Source of the DNA: Peribacillus faecalis
GTDB taxonomy: Bacteria > Bacillota > Bacilli > Bacillales > DSM-1321
Length of the DNA stretch: 64,000 bases
Direction of reading: 5' to 3'
Assembly: GCF_014712675.1 (NCBI RefSeq)
Contig: NZ_JACXSI010000008.1
Span: forward strand, 25,145 to 89,144
In this document: piece by piece, positions 33,746 through 43,907 of the stretch
How the letters are laid out: each line of letters starts with the position of its first letter
Numbering within the stretch: position 1 is the stretch's first letter
Position numbers and translations under genes: made by a program
Notes under the pieces: generated by a model
Databases searched by the model: none
The model's input: the letters and a program-made list of their open reading frames with translations, nothing else
Told to the model about the DNA's origin: nothing

Positions 33746-35083
33746 ATGAAAATAGCTATAGCAGGAACAGGTTATGTAGGATTAGTCACAGGAGTGTGTT
33801 TGTCGGAAGTTGGCCATTCAGTTGTGTGTGTTGATATTGATGAGAATAAAGTTAAGGACATGAAAGCTGGTATATCTCCAATTTATGAAGCTGATCTTGA
33901 GGAGTTAATGAAAAATAATTATACAGAGGGTAGATTAAATTATACCACTGATTATAAGAATGCTTATAAAGATGCTGACATTATCATGATTGCTGTAGGT
34001 ACTCCTGAACGGAACGATGGTTCAGCTAATTTAGATCATGTTAAAAAAGTAGCAATTCAAATTGCAGAAAATGTTGAGAAAGATACGCTAGTAGTTGTGA
34101 AATCAACGGTGCCGATTGGAACAAATGACAGTATTGAGGCTTTAATAAAAAAACATCTTGTAAATGATGTTCATATTGAGGTAGCTTCTAATCCCGAGTT
34201 TTTGGCACAAGGGACAGCAGTTAATGACACGCTAAATGCATCACGTATTGTTATTGGTGTCGAAAGTGAATGGGCTCGTGAACTTCTGGAGAGAGTATAT
34301 CAAGCCTTTAATCAACCAATTGTTATTACAAATCGACGTAGTGCGGAAATGATAAAATATGCATCAAATGATTTCTTAGCTTTAAAAATATCATTTATTA
34401 ACGATATTGCAAATCTTTGTGAAATTGTTGGTGCTAACATTGAAGATGTTGCTCGTGGCATGAGTTACGATGAACGGATTGGTAGCAAATTTTTAAAAGC
34501 AGGTCTTGGCTACGGTGGTTCTTGCTTTCCTAAAGATACGAAAGCATTGCATTGGTTAGCGTGTGATCAAGATTATGAATTGAGAACAGTTAAAGCAGCA
34601 ATAGAGGTAAATGAAAACCAAAAAATGAAGTTAATAAAAAAAGCACGTAAAACGATAGAGAGTTTTGATAATGTAAGAGTTGCTGTGCTGGGTTTAACGT
34701 TTAAGCCTGGGACAGATGACTTGCGTGATGCTCCATCAATCGTAAATATTAATTATTTAGTTGAACATGGAGCAGAAGTGATAGCCTATGATCCGGTAGG
34801 TGTAAATAATGCAAAGCGTTATTTTGGAAATACAATTACTTATACAACATCTATTGAAGAGGCATTACAGGGGGCGGAAATGTGCTTTATTATGACTGAA
34901 TGGGAAGAGATAATAAACATTGAACCGTCAAAATTTAAAAAGTTAATGAGTAAAGCAAAGGTATTTGATGGTCGAAACTGCTATCAACCAAAAGTAATGG
35001 AAGACATCGGAGTAGAGTATTATTCTATCGGACGAGGAGATAAAATTTCAGCATTAGAAGAAGAAACACAACTGACAGTTTGA
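33746..35083 (+). CDS. ugd: UDP-glucose 6-dehydrogenase
   Basis: Oxidises UDP-glucose to UDP-glucuronate with two NAD molecules. The 445 residues begin with the NAD motif IAGTGYVGLVTGVCLSEVGH, followed by VGTPERNDGSANL, VVKSTVPIGT, NPEFLAQGTAV, and the active-site GLGYGGSCFPKDTKAL with its catalytic cysteine. FKPGTDDLRDAPS belongs to the C-terminal domain. GTAGGTGATC lies before the ATG. Substrate comes from galU copy 2. The locus II polymer should therefore contain a uronic acid. Confidence 0.96.
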   Translation: MKIAIAGTGYVGLVTGVCLSEVGHSVVCVDIDENKVKDMKAGISPIYEADLEELMKNNYTEGRLNYTTDYKNAYKDADIIMIAVGTPERNDGSANLDHVKKVAIQIAENVEKDTLVVVKSTVPIGTNDSIEALIKKHLVNDVHIEVASNPEFLAQGTAVNDTLNASRIVIGVESEWARELLERVYQAFNQPIVITNRRSAEMIKYASNDFLALKISFINDIANLCEIVGANIEDVARGMSYDERIGSKFLKAGLGYGGSCFPKDTKALHWLACDQDYELRTVKAAIEVNENQKMKLIKKARKTIESFDNVRVAVLGLTFKPGTDDLRDAPSIVNINYLVEHGAEVIAYDPVGVNNAKRYFGNTITYTTSIEEALQGAEMCFIMTEWEEIINIEPSKFKKLMSKAKVFDGRNCYQPKVMEDIGVEYYSIGRGDKISALEEETQLTV

Positions 35084-35134
35084 TAATTACTATTATTATT
35101 TTGTCAGAAATAAAAATTGACAAGGAGCATATTC

Positions 35135-35914
35135 ATGAATCTGGAAGTACTGGTATCAACAATGGATCAAATTGATTATAGCTTGTTGGAAAAAATGAAT
35201 ATACAATCTGATGCTATAGTTATCAATCAATGTAATAAAAATGAAGTTGTCAATTTTGAATATAAAAAACATCATATTTCTTTTCTATGCTTTAACGAAC
35301 GAGGAATTGGATTGAGTAGGAATAACGCTCTAATGAGAGCTACGGGAGATATTTGCTTATTTGCTGATGATGATGTGATATATGTTGATAATTATAGGGA
35401 AATAGTTATTGAAGCCTTCAAGCAAAATCCAAAGGCTGATTTAATTTTTTTTAATGTACTCAGTCGTAATTTGAAAAGACCATCATATAAAATTGAAAAA
35501 AGTAGAAGAGTAAGATGGTTCAATTGTTTAAGATTTGGTACATATCAAATGGCAGTCAGAACAGAACGTATAAAACAAGCTAATATATATTTTTCCCTTT
35601 TATTTGGGGGAGGAGCAAAGTATGGATCTGGAGAGGATAGTCTTTTTATTGTTGATTGTTTGAAAAAAGGGTTAAACGTATATACTAATTCCTCCATTAT
35701 TGGTTATGTAAGTCAAAGTAATTCTTCGTGGTTCCGTGGGTATACTGATAAGTTCTTTTTTGATAAAGGCGTCTTGTTTGCTTTTATATCAAAAAGGTGG
35801 GCAAGAATTCTTTGTTTACAATTTATTTTAAGGCATAGAGAAATGCTAAGTAATATGAGTTTTAGGGAAGCATATAATGCCATGAAAAAAGGTATTAAAG
35901 AGACTAAAGGATGA
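35135..35914 (+). CDS. GT2-like glycosyltransferase, locus II (second)
   Basis: 259 residues from the ATG at 35135, chosen because AAGGAGC lies 7 bases upstream; a TTG at 35117 is in frame. The N-terminus (NLEVLVSTMDQIDYSLLEKM) differs from classic GT2 enzymes, but GLSRNNALMRATGDICLFAD followed by DDVIY carries the metal-binding acidic motif, and GSGEDSLFIVDC is a typical acceptor-site ED motif. Related proteins are annotated as glycosyltransferase family A. Donor unknown. Confidence 0.82.
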   Translation: MNLEVLVSTMDQIDYSLLEKMNIQSDAIVINQCNKNEVVNFEYKKHHISFLCFNERGIGLSRNNALMRATGDICLFADDDVIYVDNYREIVIEAFKQNPKADLIFFNVLSRNLKRPSYKIEKSRRVRWFNCLRFGTYQMAVRTERIKQANIYFSLLFGGGAKYGSGEDSLFIVDCLKKGLNVYTNSSIIGYVSQSNSSWFRGYTDKFFFDKGVLFAFISKRWARILCLQFILRHREMLSNMSFREAYNAMKKGIKETKG

Positions 35915-36016
35915 TAAAGTACTGAAAGAAAGGATTTAAAAATAAGTAGCTTGGCAATATAAGTGTTTTTTCGATATAAGAAATAGAATTATTTTTGATT
36001 GAAGGGTTTTTCTAGA

Positions 36017-37177
36017 ATGGAAAAAAACAATTTCTTCTTAACTTTAATTCTGAGTCTTTTAAGTATTGCATACGTACTGGTAGATTGGAGTATAGGAATT
36101 ATAAATTTTGGGGATATACTAGTATTAATAGATGCAGGATTAGTATTGACAATAGGACTATTAACCAAAACCCTACGAATTCAGAGGAATCAAATTATTA
36201 TTCTCATAGGATTAGTTCTATTGGTTGTATTAAATATAATGTCAAATTTATTAATCAATCCAGATTTCTCCATTAATGAAAGCATTATTAGTTTATGTAA
36301 AGTTATATTTTATACAATAGCTTTTATTTTATTGTATAACTTTATTGTTATAAATAGGCTTGAATATAAGTTTCTTCAGATTATTAGTGTTGTAACTGTT
36401 ATAGTATGTTTTATCGGAATATATATAACGCTTGCTATCTATCTGAAAGGTGTTCTTCCTTATGAATTCTTTTGGAATTTCACTAGGAATGACGTAGCAA
36501 GTTATATATACAGGGGGTATGGGTCGATCATACGAACTAGAAGTTTGTTTTCAGAACCTGCTCATTTTGGATTTTTTCTTAATTCTGTTTTAGCAATTAT
36601 TTGTTTTAATAGACAAAATTACAAGATATCAAAGAAAGTGGACATTATTATAACTTTTTCCATTATTTTAACTCTTTCTTATGGATCAATACTTATAATG
36701 TTCCTTTTGAAATTGTTGCATTATTCTAACCTAGATAATGTTAGAGAAATTATAGTTAACAGCAAAAAATACTTTCCTATATTTTTATGCTTGCTTCTTT
36801 TCTTATTAAATATGGGAGATTCAATAGAGGGAACGGTATTTAAAAGAACTCAAGAGATATTTAATGGAGAAGATAGTTCAACCGACAGTAGAATTGAAGG
36901 AAGTTGGAGTTACGTCGCAGAAGACACTATATTTATTGGAAACGGAATCGGAAACACTCCAACTATATACAATAATTTTGCGTATATCTTATCGGATCTA
37001 GGATTAATTGCTTTCGTGCTTTACTTACTATTCAATTTAATCTTATTAAGATTAAATTTCAAATTAGAGATGGTTTTTTTGGTTTTAAATATTCAAAAAG
37101 GAGGATATCTTGGGGTTGGTTTTTGGATATTAGTGTTTTTATTAATAATTTATAATAGAAGATTGTCCAAAGAGTGA
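36017..37177 (+). CDS. Wzy-like exopolysaccharide polymerase, locus II
   Basis: A 386-residue, very hydrophobic protein with about ten membrane segments. The loop around residues 165-185 includes RTRSLFSEPAHFGFFLNSVL, the Arg- and Glu-containing motif often found in O-antigen polymerase-like proteins. A second loop (residues about 275-310, SSTDSRIEGSWSYVAEDTIF) precedes GNGIGNTP. ATG 36017 follows GAAGGG; a TTG at 35999 is also open. The call rests on topology, that motif and locus context, since this family has little sequence conservation. Confidence 0.75.
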   Translation: MEKNNFFLTLILSLLSIAYVLVDWSIGIINFGDILVLIDAGLVLTIGLLTKTLRIQRNQIIILIGLVLLVVLNIMSNLLINPDFSINESIISLCKVIFYTIAFILLYNFIVINRLEYKFLQIISVVTVIVCFIGIYITLAIYLKGVLPYEFFWNFTRNDVASYIYRGYGSIIRTRSLFSEPAHFGFFLNSVLAIICFNRQNYKISKKVDIIITFSIILTLSYGSILIMFLLKLLHYSNLDNVREIIVNSKKYFPIFLCLLLFLLNMGDSIEGTVFKRTQEIFNGEDSSTDSRIEGSWSYVAEDTIFIGNGIGNTPTIYNNFAYILSDLGLIAFVLYLLFNLILLRLNFKLEMVFLVLNIQKGGYLGVGFWILVFLLIIYNRRLSKE

Positions 37178-37292
37178 ATTTTAATTATAGGTTAATTCAT
37201 AAATGAAGCACAAATACCTGTTACCTCCTATTTAGCCATAATCTAAAAAACGAAGATGTATTGTTATAGTACATTCTAGAAGGGAGCATGAA

Positions 37293-38240
37293 ATGAGTAC
37301 CATAATTTCAGTAATAATGAGTACTTATAATGAAGAAATAGATTGGGTTAGATTAAGTGTTGAGTCAATAATAAATCAAACGTATAAAGATATAGAGTTT
37401 ATAATTGTTTTGGATAATCCTGATAATTATCAGTTAAAAGAATTACTTCAAAAATATGAAAGAGAAGATAAGAGGATTAAATTAGTTTTAAATAAAAAGA
37501 ATATGGGTTTGGTTTCTAGTTTGAACATTGCATTACAACATTGTACAGGCAGATATATAGCCCGGATGGATGCGGATGATATCTCTATCCAGTCACGTTT
37601 AGAGCTTGAAAAAGAATATTTAGAAAAACACAATTTAGACTTTGTTTTTGCAGGTGTTGAGATAATTGATGAGCAGGGAAATCGACTTTATCAAGAAAAT
37701 GATAGAGAGCTAAACAGTAATAATTCTCGTAAGTTATTGGAGAAAGGATGTATTTCCAAACACCCTACTTGGTTTTTGAAAAAGGAAATATATGATAACT
37801 TAAAAGGCTATAGGGATGTTCCTTATAGTGAAGATTATGATTTCTTGTTAAGATGTTTAAGCAAAGATTATAAAATAGGGAAAATGAGTGAAATTTTATT
37901 ATTATATAGGATACGGAGTACAAGTATTTCAAGAAGTTTTGGTTTAGAACAGTACTTAAATACGCGCTGTTTATTACATCTGTATAGGAAGGAAAAGTTA
38001 GATGATTACTCATTATTATCTAACATGACTAAAAAGTCTAGGGAACTTTGTGGAATAAAGGAAATCCAAAAATTCAACCTTGCTGATCACAAATTCAATG
38101 CTGCATTGACTTATTTTAAAAATAAAAGAATATTTAAGGGTTCTTTTGAGTTCATGAGGAGTATGTTCACTAGTAGATACTTTTCTATGAAAATTTCGGA
38201 TACTATTAGATTTAAGGTGAGTGAAAAAATAATTAAGTGA
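37293..38240 (+). CDS. GT2 glycosyltransferase, locus II (third)
   Basis: 315 residues with the GT-A motifs ISVIMSTYNEEIDWVRLSVE, IIVLDNPDN, KNMGLVSSLNIALQHCTGRY and ARMDADDIS (metal-binding DxD), then SEDYDFLLRC in the acceptor part. Many capsule loci carry such an enzyme. AAGGGAGC precedes the ATG. A terminator-like hairpin follows 55 bases after the stop, so this may close a transcript. Confidence 0.92.
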   Translation: MSTIISVIMSTYNEEIDWVRLSVESIINQTYKDIEFIIVLDNPDNYQLKELLQKYEREDKRIKLVLNKKNMGLVSSLNIALQHCTGRYIARMDADDISIQSRLELEKEYLEKHNLDFVFAGVEIIDEQGNRLYQENDRELNSNNSRKLLEKGCISKHPTWFLKKEIYDNLKGYRDVPYSEDYDFLLRCLSKDYKIGKMSEILLLYRIRSTSISRSFGLEQYLNTRCLLHLYRKEKLDDYSLLSNMTKKSRELCGIKEIQKFNLADHKFNAALTYFKNKRIFKGSFEFMRSMFTSRYFSMKISDTIRFKVSEKIIK

Positions 38241-38294
38241 AGTATTAGTGCGAAAAAGTCTATTATATACGAAGCAATCTTTCTAGTTTAAAGA

Positions 38295-38351
38295 AGAGGC
38301 TATCCTATAGGTTAGGTGAATACTGATTTATTAGGATAGTCTCTTTGTTTT
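38295..38351 (+). terminator. intrinsic terminator after the third GT2 gene
   Basis: AGAGGCTATCCTA pairs with TAGGATAGTCTCT (12 of 13 positions, one mismatch), loop of about 24 bases, then TTGTTTT. Confidence 0.8.
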
Positions 38352-38416
38352 AAGTATAAATAGATTCTCAATAGGACTTAAGGGTTTTTAGCAGAGTCCT
38401 AAAGGAGCGTAGAGTA

Positions 38417-39502
38417 ATGAGAGTATTTATGAAGAAGATATTTAATTTATTCTTTTTAAAGAATAGTATAAAGAAAAATACTAGATATTTAGAACCAGGC
38501 ACATACTCCATAGATAATGTTACAAATTTGGCTTGGAGGAAGGATTATAATACAGTAAAGTTTGTTGAAGATAACCTGGTGAAAAATACATACAATCTTA
38601 AGCGTGAATTTTGTTTTAAAGGTATAGTGAAAGGTATTCTTTCACCGAAAAAAATTATGATAAAAGATCAAAATCAGGATGAGTGCTTTAAAGGGACAGT
38701 CTTTTTTTTGTCTCATAGTGTGAATAAAGATATAAAGATATTTAATGTCAGAAAAAAAGAAGTGCTATCAATATATTCAAATGCTGATAAATTAAAAAAG
38801 AAAATTCTAGATTATAATTATTTTAGACTTTATTTTGATATGCCATGTATTAAATTCTTTGATTTTAATAGAAACATTTCTATTGAGGAATTGGTGATCT
38901 CAAAAGATAAAAAGGATTGGAATCAGAATGATTACGAAGCACTAATAAATGGTTTGTTTCATAGTTATATTAATTATTATAAATCAATACTAAAAAAAAA
39001 TGATTTGGAATTTGATAGTGTTTCGAGCAAAATTAATTGGTTAAAAAGTGATAGCATTTTTTCGAATATCGGTTATATGTTAGAAACTAGGATTTCTAAG
39101 GAATTAATGTCTATTGAAATACCAATTTTTTATCAGCATGGTGACTTATGGCTACCTAATATATTGGTAAGGGAAAATAAGGAGCAGTCAATCTGTCTTA
39201 TAGATTGGGAAGATTCCGGAGAGTTCTTTTTCTTTTATGATTTATTTTTTTTAATAGGGACTGAATCTTTACACAGTAACTCTGACTATTTAAAAAAGTA
39301 TCTTGAAGGCAGATATGATACATATATGATAAAACTATTTAGTACGGTTAATATGGAATTTAATCAAAGTAAAAGAAAGATTTATTTCCTATTTTTTCTG
39401 GCAGAAATGATTTGTGAAAAAATGGCTAATAAAACAAATGAAGAAAAGAAAGTACAACTTAGGAATTATACTTTCCTCTTAACAGAGGTAGACAAATGGT
39501 AA
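38417..39502 (+). CDS. aminoglycoside-phosphotransferase-fold kinase-like protein in the EPS locus
   Basis: 361 residues. The C-terminal half contains the APH/choline-kinase catalytic loop HGDLWLPNILV and the following metal-binding LIDWEDSGEFF, both intact. The N-terminal 150 residues have no family resemblance that I recognise and lack a clear Gly-rich loop. Such kinases phosphorylate small alcohols, sugars or lipids. In polysaccharide loci similar proteins are occasionally found, and a role in phosphorylating a sugar or lipid intermediate is possible. AAAGGAG lies 10 bases before the ATG. It sits between two terminator-like regions and may have its own promoter. Confidence 0.75.
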   Translation: MRVFMKKIFNLFFLKNSIKKNTRYLEPGTYSIDNVTNLAWRKDYNTVKFVEDNLVKNTYNLKREFCFKGIVKGILSPKKIMIKDQNQDECFKGTVFFLSHSVNKDIKIFNVRKKEVLSIYSNADKLKKKILDYNYFRLYFDMPCIKFFDFNRNISIEELVISKDKKDWNQNDYEALINGLFHSYINYYKSILKKNDLEFDSVSSKINWLKSDSIFSNIGYMLETRISKELMSIEIPIFYQHGDLWLPNILVRENKEQSICLIDWEDSGEFFFFYDLFFLIGTESLHSNSDYLKKYLEGRYDTYMIKLFSTVNMEFNQSKRKIYFLFFLAEMICEKMANKTNEEKKVQLRNYTFLLTEVDKW

Positions 39503-39721
39503 TCATTAAATAAGAAACAGTTTGAATCGTTTAAAATCATCTAATAATACAAAAGCTCAGAGCCTTAATTTTTTAGAGGGTCTTTTTTTTTACAACATGA
39601 AACAGAAAAAATTAAAATATCTATGTTGATTCGGTTCCATAGTGATGACATTGGGTATACGCTTCACATGAGTCTCTATAGAAATTAAAGATAAATTACT
39701 AAATGAAAGGTCACAGAAATA

Positions 39722-41209
39722 ATGAGCAACAATAAGAAAGTAATTAGTAATTCTATTGTTTATACTGTTAACAATATAATGTTACATGCTATTAATTTCC
39801 TGCTCTTGCCTCTTTATACTAAATATTTAACTACAGCTGACTATGGTATATCAAACATGGTTAGTAGCTTTAATGCTGCTGCAACCTTTATTATTACATT
39901 TTGTTTGTATAATGCAATAACTAGATTTTATGTAGATTATAAAGATGACGTAGAAAAAGTGAAAAGTTTTTTTGGAACAATTATTTGTTTTGTAATTATT
40001 AGCGGATTTATTTTTTTAACATTAGCCTTAGTTTTTAGAAATGTTTTTATGAGTTATTTATTTTCAGGGATTCAATTTTTTCCTGTAATCTTGATAGCAG
40101 TAATTTCTGTTGTGTTTTTATGTCTATATAATATCTATCAAGAAATTTTAAAGGGTATGCAGTTAGCAATGAAATCATCTATTGTAACACTAGCATATTT
40201 TTTCATTCACCTTGCATTAAATATTATTTTTGTAGTTAAATGTCAATGGGGGGTTAACGGTGTACTATTATCAAGTTTAATTGTAAATATTTTATTTGTT
40301 GTTTTTATGTTCTTGGACTTGAAATCAAAAAAATTAATCAAATTTAATATTGATAGTAGTATGCTTAAAGAATCGCTAAAATATTCGATTCCTCTTTTGC
40401 CACATAATTTATCTACCCAAATAACACAATTAGTTTCCAAAGTGTTAATTAATAATAGTAATTCTCTTTCATCAGTTGGAATATATAGTTTGGCAAGTCA
40501 CTTTGGAACAGTGTCAGATTTAGTTCAATCATCTGTTAATACTGCATATCGGCCTTGGTTTTTTGACCAAATGAATAGGGGGGAGAAAAATCTAAAATCA
40601 GATGTAAATACTATGTCTGATATATTAATGTGGATCTATGGTATAGTGTTCTTATGTTTGGGTCTATTTTCACAAGAAGCGGTATTAATTATGACTAGCG
40701 AGTCCTATGCAGTTGCGTGGACTGTTGTTCCATTTATTATTGCAACCTACACAATAAAAACACCATATTACTTTTATATCAATATTCTATTTTATTACAA
40801 GGAAGCGACTAAATATATATTTTTAGCAACTCTAACAGGTAGTATTATAAATATATATTTGTCGTACCAATTGATACCGCTTTATGGGATTTATGGATCG
40901 GTATTTGCTGATGCTATAGCAATGATATTAAGAGTGGCTATTATTGTCGTACTAAGTTACCGATATGATAAACTAGGTTATAATATATGGAAGTTTATAG
41001 GGATCACTTTCTTAAATATATCTGTTATTTTTATTGGTCTATATTTTAGTTACACTATATTTTTATATGAAATAAACTTTTGGAATTTTATTTATAAGTG
41101 TTTTATTTTCTCTATTTATATTGGATTATTTTTACTTATGCAACGAAAGCGATTTCCACTATTTTTTAAAGTACTTAAGGAAAGAAAGAAACGTAAACGT
41201 ATAGATTAA
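39722..41209 (+). CDS. Wzx-type oligosaccharide flippase, locus II
   Basis: 495 residues with about fourteen membrane segments. The N-terminus (NNIMLHAINFLLLPLYTKYL, then TTADYGISNMVSSFNA) is the standard start of the MATE/MVF polysaccharide-export family, and the end is a basic tail (KERKKRKRID). It should flip the lipid-linked locus II repeat unit for the polymerase at 36017. It is the last gene of the exopolysaccharide region and is followed by a terminator shared with the convergent phoA. The 220 bases before it hold no gene. Confidence 0.9.
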   Translation: MSNNKKVISNSIVYTVNNIMLHAINFLLLPLYTKYLTTADYGISNMVSSFNAAATFIITFCLYNAITRFYVDYKDDVEKVKSFFGTIICFVIISGFIFLTLALVFRNVFMSYLFSGIQFFPVILIAVISVVFLCLYNIYQEILKGMQLAMKSSIVTLAYFFIHLALNIIFVVKCQWGVNGVLLSSLIVNILFVVFMFLDLKSKKLIKFNIDSSMLKESLKYSIPLLPHNLSTQITQLVSKVLINNSNSLSSVGIYSLASHFGTVSDLVQSSVNTAYRPWFFDQMNRGEKNLKSDVNTMSDILMWIYGIVFLCLGLFSQEAVLIMTSESYAVAWTVVPFIIATYTIKTPYYFYINILFYYKEATKYIFLATLTGSIINIYLSYQLIPLYGIYGSVFADAIAMILRVAIIVVLSYRYDKLGYNIWKFIGITFLNISVIFIGLYFSYTIFLYEINFWNFIYKCFIFSIYIGLFLLMQRKRFPLFFKVLKERKKRKRID

Positions 41210-41212
41210 AAA

Positions 41213-41250
41213 GAACCCCCGAAATGATAAGTAGAATGTGTTTTCGGGGG
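41213..41250. terminator. bidirectional terminator between the flippase gene and phoA
   Basis: CCCCCGAAA and TTTCGGGGG form a 9-bp GC-rich stem with a 16-base loop. Flanking A- and T-rich stretches allow use from both sides. Confidence 0.78.
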
Positions 41251-41303
41251 AATAATTCTTTAGTATTTATCAATACTTCATAAAAGCGAGCTTATTCTTG
41301 TTG

Positions 41304-42617
41304 TTAATCAAATGGAATTTCCATAGCTTTAGCCATCAATACCGGTAAATCAGTATTCTCATGAAGACCTTCATATAATTTGGATTTTGGTCCAAATGCA
41401 TACACTGGAATATCTACTCCAGTATGTCCTCTAGTTGTCCACCCAATTAATGCTCTCTCAGAAATAACGTCATTAATTGCATCAGAAGGGTTTTCTGCTG
41501 TTTTTATTTTATCTATTTCTTCTTCTATCAAATCAATTTCTGTGTATTGTTTCACAACTTCTGATATATTGTTACGGTCGTTATCAAGTTGAGCCTCCAT
41601 AAACTTTCCTGATGCAGTTACATTTCGGAGCAAATCAACATTAGCATCATATTGATCATATCCACCAACTGATAATCCTCCATTATCATGATCTCCCGTG
41701 ACAATGACTAATGTATCATCGTTTTCTTTAGCAAAATCTAAAACTATTTGAAGTGCTTCTTCAAATGCTTCCATATCTTTCATCGCCCAGGCGGCATCAT
41801 GGTCATGTCCAGCTGAGTCAATTTGACTTCCTTCAATCATTAAGAAAAAGCCGTCATCATCTTTTTTTAAGATGTTAATAGCAGCCTTGGACATTTCTGC
41901 AATACTAGGTTCGATTGTTTCTTCACGATCTAATTCTGGTGCCATGCTATCTTCTGAAAATAATCCAATAAGTTTTGTTGTATTAGTAGAATCGTCTAAC
42001 AGTTCATTTCTATTGGTGACAAAAGTATAACCATTATCAGTGGCATCCTCGATTAAAGAATCGGAGAAATAATTACTCCCACCACCTAAAATTACATCAA
42101 CGTCGTTTTCTAAAATTTGTGGTGCTATATCCTCTTGATTTGAACGGTTATCTACGTGGGAGGCAAAACAGGCTGGTGTTGCATGAGTAACAGCAGATGT
42201 AGCTACGATGCCTGTTGATTTTCCAATTTCCTTAGCTGCCTCTAAGATTGTTTTTAACCCTTTTCCATCGGGTGAAGTGCTAATCATCCCATTATTTGTT
42301 TTGACGCCTGTTGCCATAGCTGTAGCTGCTGCTGCTGAATCGGTCACTTCACTGTTAGCTGAATAATTACGGTGCATTCCTACCAGCATGGAGTCTAAAA
42401 GTGTTTCCTCTCCTTTATACCATCTGTAACAAGTAGCATAAGAAGTTGAGAAGCCATCAGCAATCATAAAGATAACATTTTTTGCGTTATCTCCGTTATC
42501 GTTGCTAGATTTAACTTTAGGAGAGGAGGTTATGAAAATTCCTCCAATTAAGCTTCCTAAAATAAGAGTTAATATAATAATTGATAGTATAATTCGTTTC
42601 TGTTTCTTTTTTATCAC
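41304..42617 (-). CDS. phoA: alkaline phosphatase
   Basis: A secreted or membrane-anchored enzyme that frees phosphate from organic esters. The 437 residues begin with a basic N-terminus and a hydrophobic segment (IILSIIILTLILGSLIGGIF) that may be a signal or an anchor; no obvious lipobox. Catalytic parts: metal-binding VIFMIADGF, nucleophile Ser in VTDSAAAATAMATG, THATPACFASHVDNR, the GSQIDSAGHDHD metal site, VTGDHDNGG, and TRGHTGVDIP. GTG start with GGGAGGG upstream. It is convergent with the flippase gene and upstream of ispG on the same strand. Induction by phosphate starvation is likely by family, but only weak Pho-box-like bases were seen upstream. Confidence 0.94.
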   Translation of the reverse strand: MIKKKQKRIILSIIILTLILGSLIGGIFITSSPKVKSSNDNGDNAKNVIFMIADGFSTSYATCYRWYKGEETLLDSMLVGMHRNYSANSEVTDSAAAATAMATGVKTNNGMISTSPDGKGLKTILEAAKEIGKSTGIVATSAVTHATPACFASHVDNRSNQEDIAPQILENDVDVILGGGSNYFSDSLIEDATDNGYTFVTNRNELLDDSTNTTKLIGLFSEDSMAPELDREETIEPSIAEMSKAAINILKKDDDGFFLMIEGSQIDSAGHDHDAAWAMKDMEAFEEALQIVLDFAKENDDTLVIVTGDHDNGGLSVGGYDQYDANVDLLRNVTASGKFMEAQLDNDRNNISEVVKQYTEIDLIEEEIDKIKTAENPSDAINDVISERALIGWTTRGHTGVDIPVYAFGPKSKLYEGLHENTDLPVLMAKAMEIPFD

Positions 42618-42750
42618 TGTTTTTCCCTCCCATCTATCTTTATAAAAAAGTATAAATGGTATGTAAGATATAATAATGAGGTTTTAGGTATGAAAATACG
42701 TCATTTATATAAATAATAGAAATGAGAACTAATCAGGATACTAATTCACA

Positions 42751-42790
42751 AAAAAAGGTCTCCCAAAAGCGAACTTTCGGGAGACCTTCG
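42751..42790 (-). terminator. intrinsic terminator after ispG
   Basis: Reading the minus strand, AAGGTCTCCCGAAAG and CTTTTGGGAGACCTT form a stem of about 15 pairs with a 4-base loop, followed by TTTTTTT. Confidence 0.92.
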
Positions 42791-42797
42791 TTTTAGT

Positions 42798-43907
42798 TTA
42801 GTTATTAGCAGCAGCTTCCTCCGCCTGCTTAGCATAATACTCCTCAGCAATCTGATCGATTTCTTTCTTCAGTTCCTCAACCATGATTTCCTCAGGCACT
42901 TTGCGGACAATCTTCCCTTTTCTGAATAGCAAACCCTCGCCTCTGGCGCCTGCGATACCGATATCAGCTTCGCGCGCTTCTCCTGGTCCGTTAACAGCAC
43001 AGCCAAGTACAGCAACCTTAATTGGCGCTTTGATCGTACTGATATATTCTTCGACTTCGTTAGCGATGCTGATTAAGTCAATCTCGATTCTTCCGCAAGT
43101 AGGGCAAGAAATAAGTGTCGCAGCATTCGAAGCTAGTCCGAATGATTTCAGTAATTCACGTGCTACTTTCACCTCTTCAACCGGATCGGCACTTAATGAG
43201 ATACGAAGTGTATTTCCGATTCCCATGTGGAGAATAGGTCCAAGACCGGCTGCACTTTTGACAGTTCCAGCAAAAAGAGTTCCCGATTCTGTGATACCTA
43301 GATGAAGCGGGTAATCAAAAGCTTTTGCAGCTTTTTCATATGCTTCAATCGCCAAGTTAACATCAGATGCCTTCATAGATACGATGATATCGTGGAAATC
43401 TAAGTCCTCTAAAATTTTAATATGATGAAGGGCGCTTTCTACCATACCGTCAGCTGTAGGATAGCCGTATTTTTCAATGATTTTCTTCTCAAGCGAACCG
43501 GCATTGACACCGATACGGATCGGAATTCCTTTTGCTTTTGCAGCATTTACGACAGCTTCCACTTTTTCACGGCGGCCGATATTACCCGGATTGATGCGGA
43601 TTTTATCTGCTCCGCCTTCGATTGCGATTAACGCTAATTTGTAATCAAAATGTATATCTACTACTAATGGAATTGAAATTTGTTTCTTTATATCGGCAAT
43701 GGCGCGAGCTGCTCTTTCGTCAGGACAAGCAACACGGACAATTTGGCAGCCTGCTTCTTCTAAACGTTTAATTTCTGCAACTGTAGCCTCAACATCATGC
43801 GTTTTTGTAGTTGTCATGCTTTGAATAAATAATTCATTGCTGCCGCCGATTGTCAAATTGCCGACTTTGACGGGACGGGTTTTTGAACGATGTGTGATTT
43901 CACTCAC
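42798..43907 (-). CDS. ispG: 4-hydroxy-3-methylbut-2-enyl diphosphate synthase IspG
   Basis: The iron-sulfur enzyme of the MEP isoprenoid pathway. 369 residues with the N-terminal [15 protein letters not shown] and [11 protein letters not shown] of the TIM-barrel part, [25 protein letters not shown] in the centre (shown in pieces: [14 protein letters not shown]), and the [4Fe-4S] ligand motifs [11 protein letters not shown] and [11 protein letters not shown]. The C-terminus has an Ala/Glu-rich tail. This is yqfY of B. subtilis, placed next to yqfX there; here about 34 kb of exopolysaccharide DNA separates the two. Confidence 0.97.
   Translation of the reverse strand: MSEITHRSKTRPVKVGNLTIGGSNELFIQSMTTTKTHDVEATVAEIKRLEEAGCQIVRVACPDERAARAIADIKKQISIPLVVDIHFDYKLALIAIEGGADKIRINPGNIGRREKVEAVVNAAKAKGIPIRIGVNAGSLEKKIIEKYGYPTADGMVESALHHIKILEDLDFHDIIVSMKASDVNLAIEAYEKAAKAFDYPLHLGITESGTLFAGTVKSAAGLGPILHMGIGNTLRISLSADPVEEVKVARELLKSFGLASNAATLISCPTCGRIEIDLISIANEVEEYISTIKAPIKVAVLGCAVNGPGEAREADIGIAGARGEGLLFRKGKIVRKVPEEIMVEELKKEIDQIAEEYYAKQAEEAAANN

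Noticed and set aside
38417-39502. Aminoglycoside resistance gene
   Set aside because: Only the general kinase loop is shared; the N-terminal half and the context do not support antibiotic modification.
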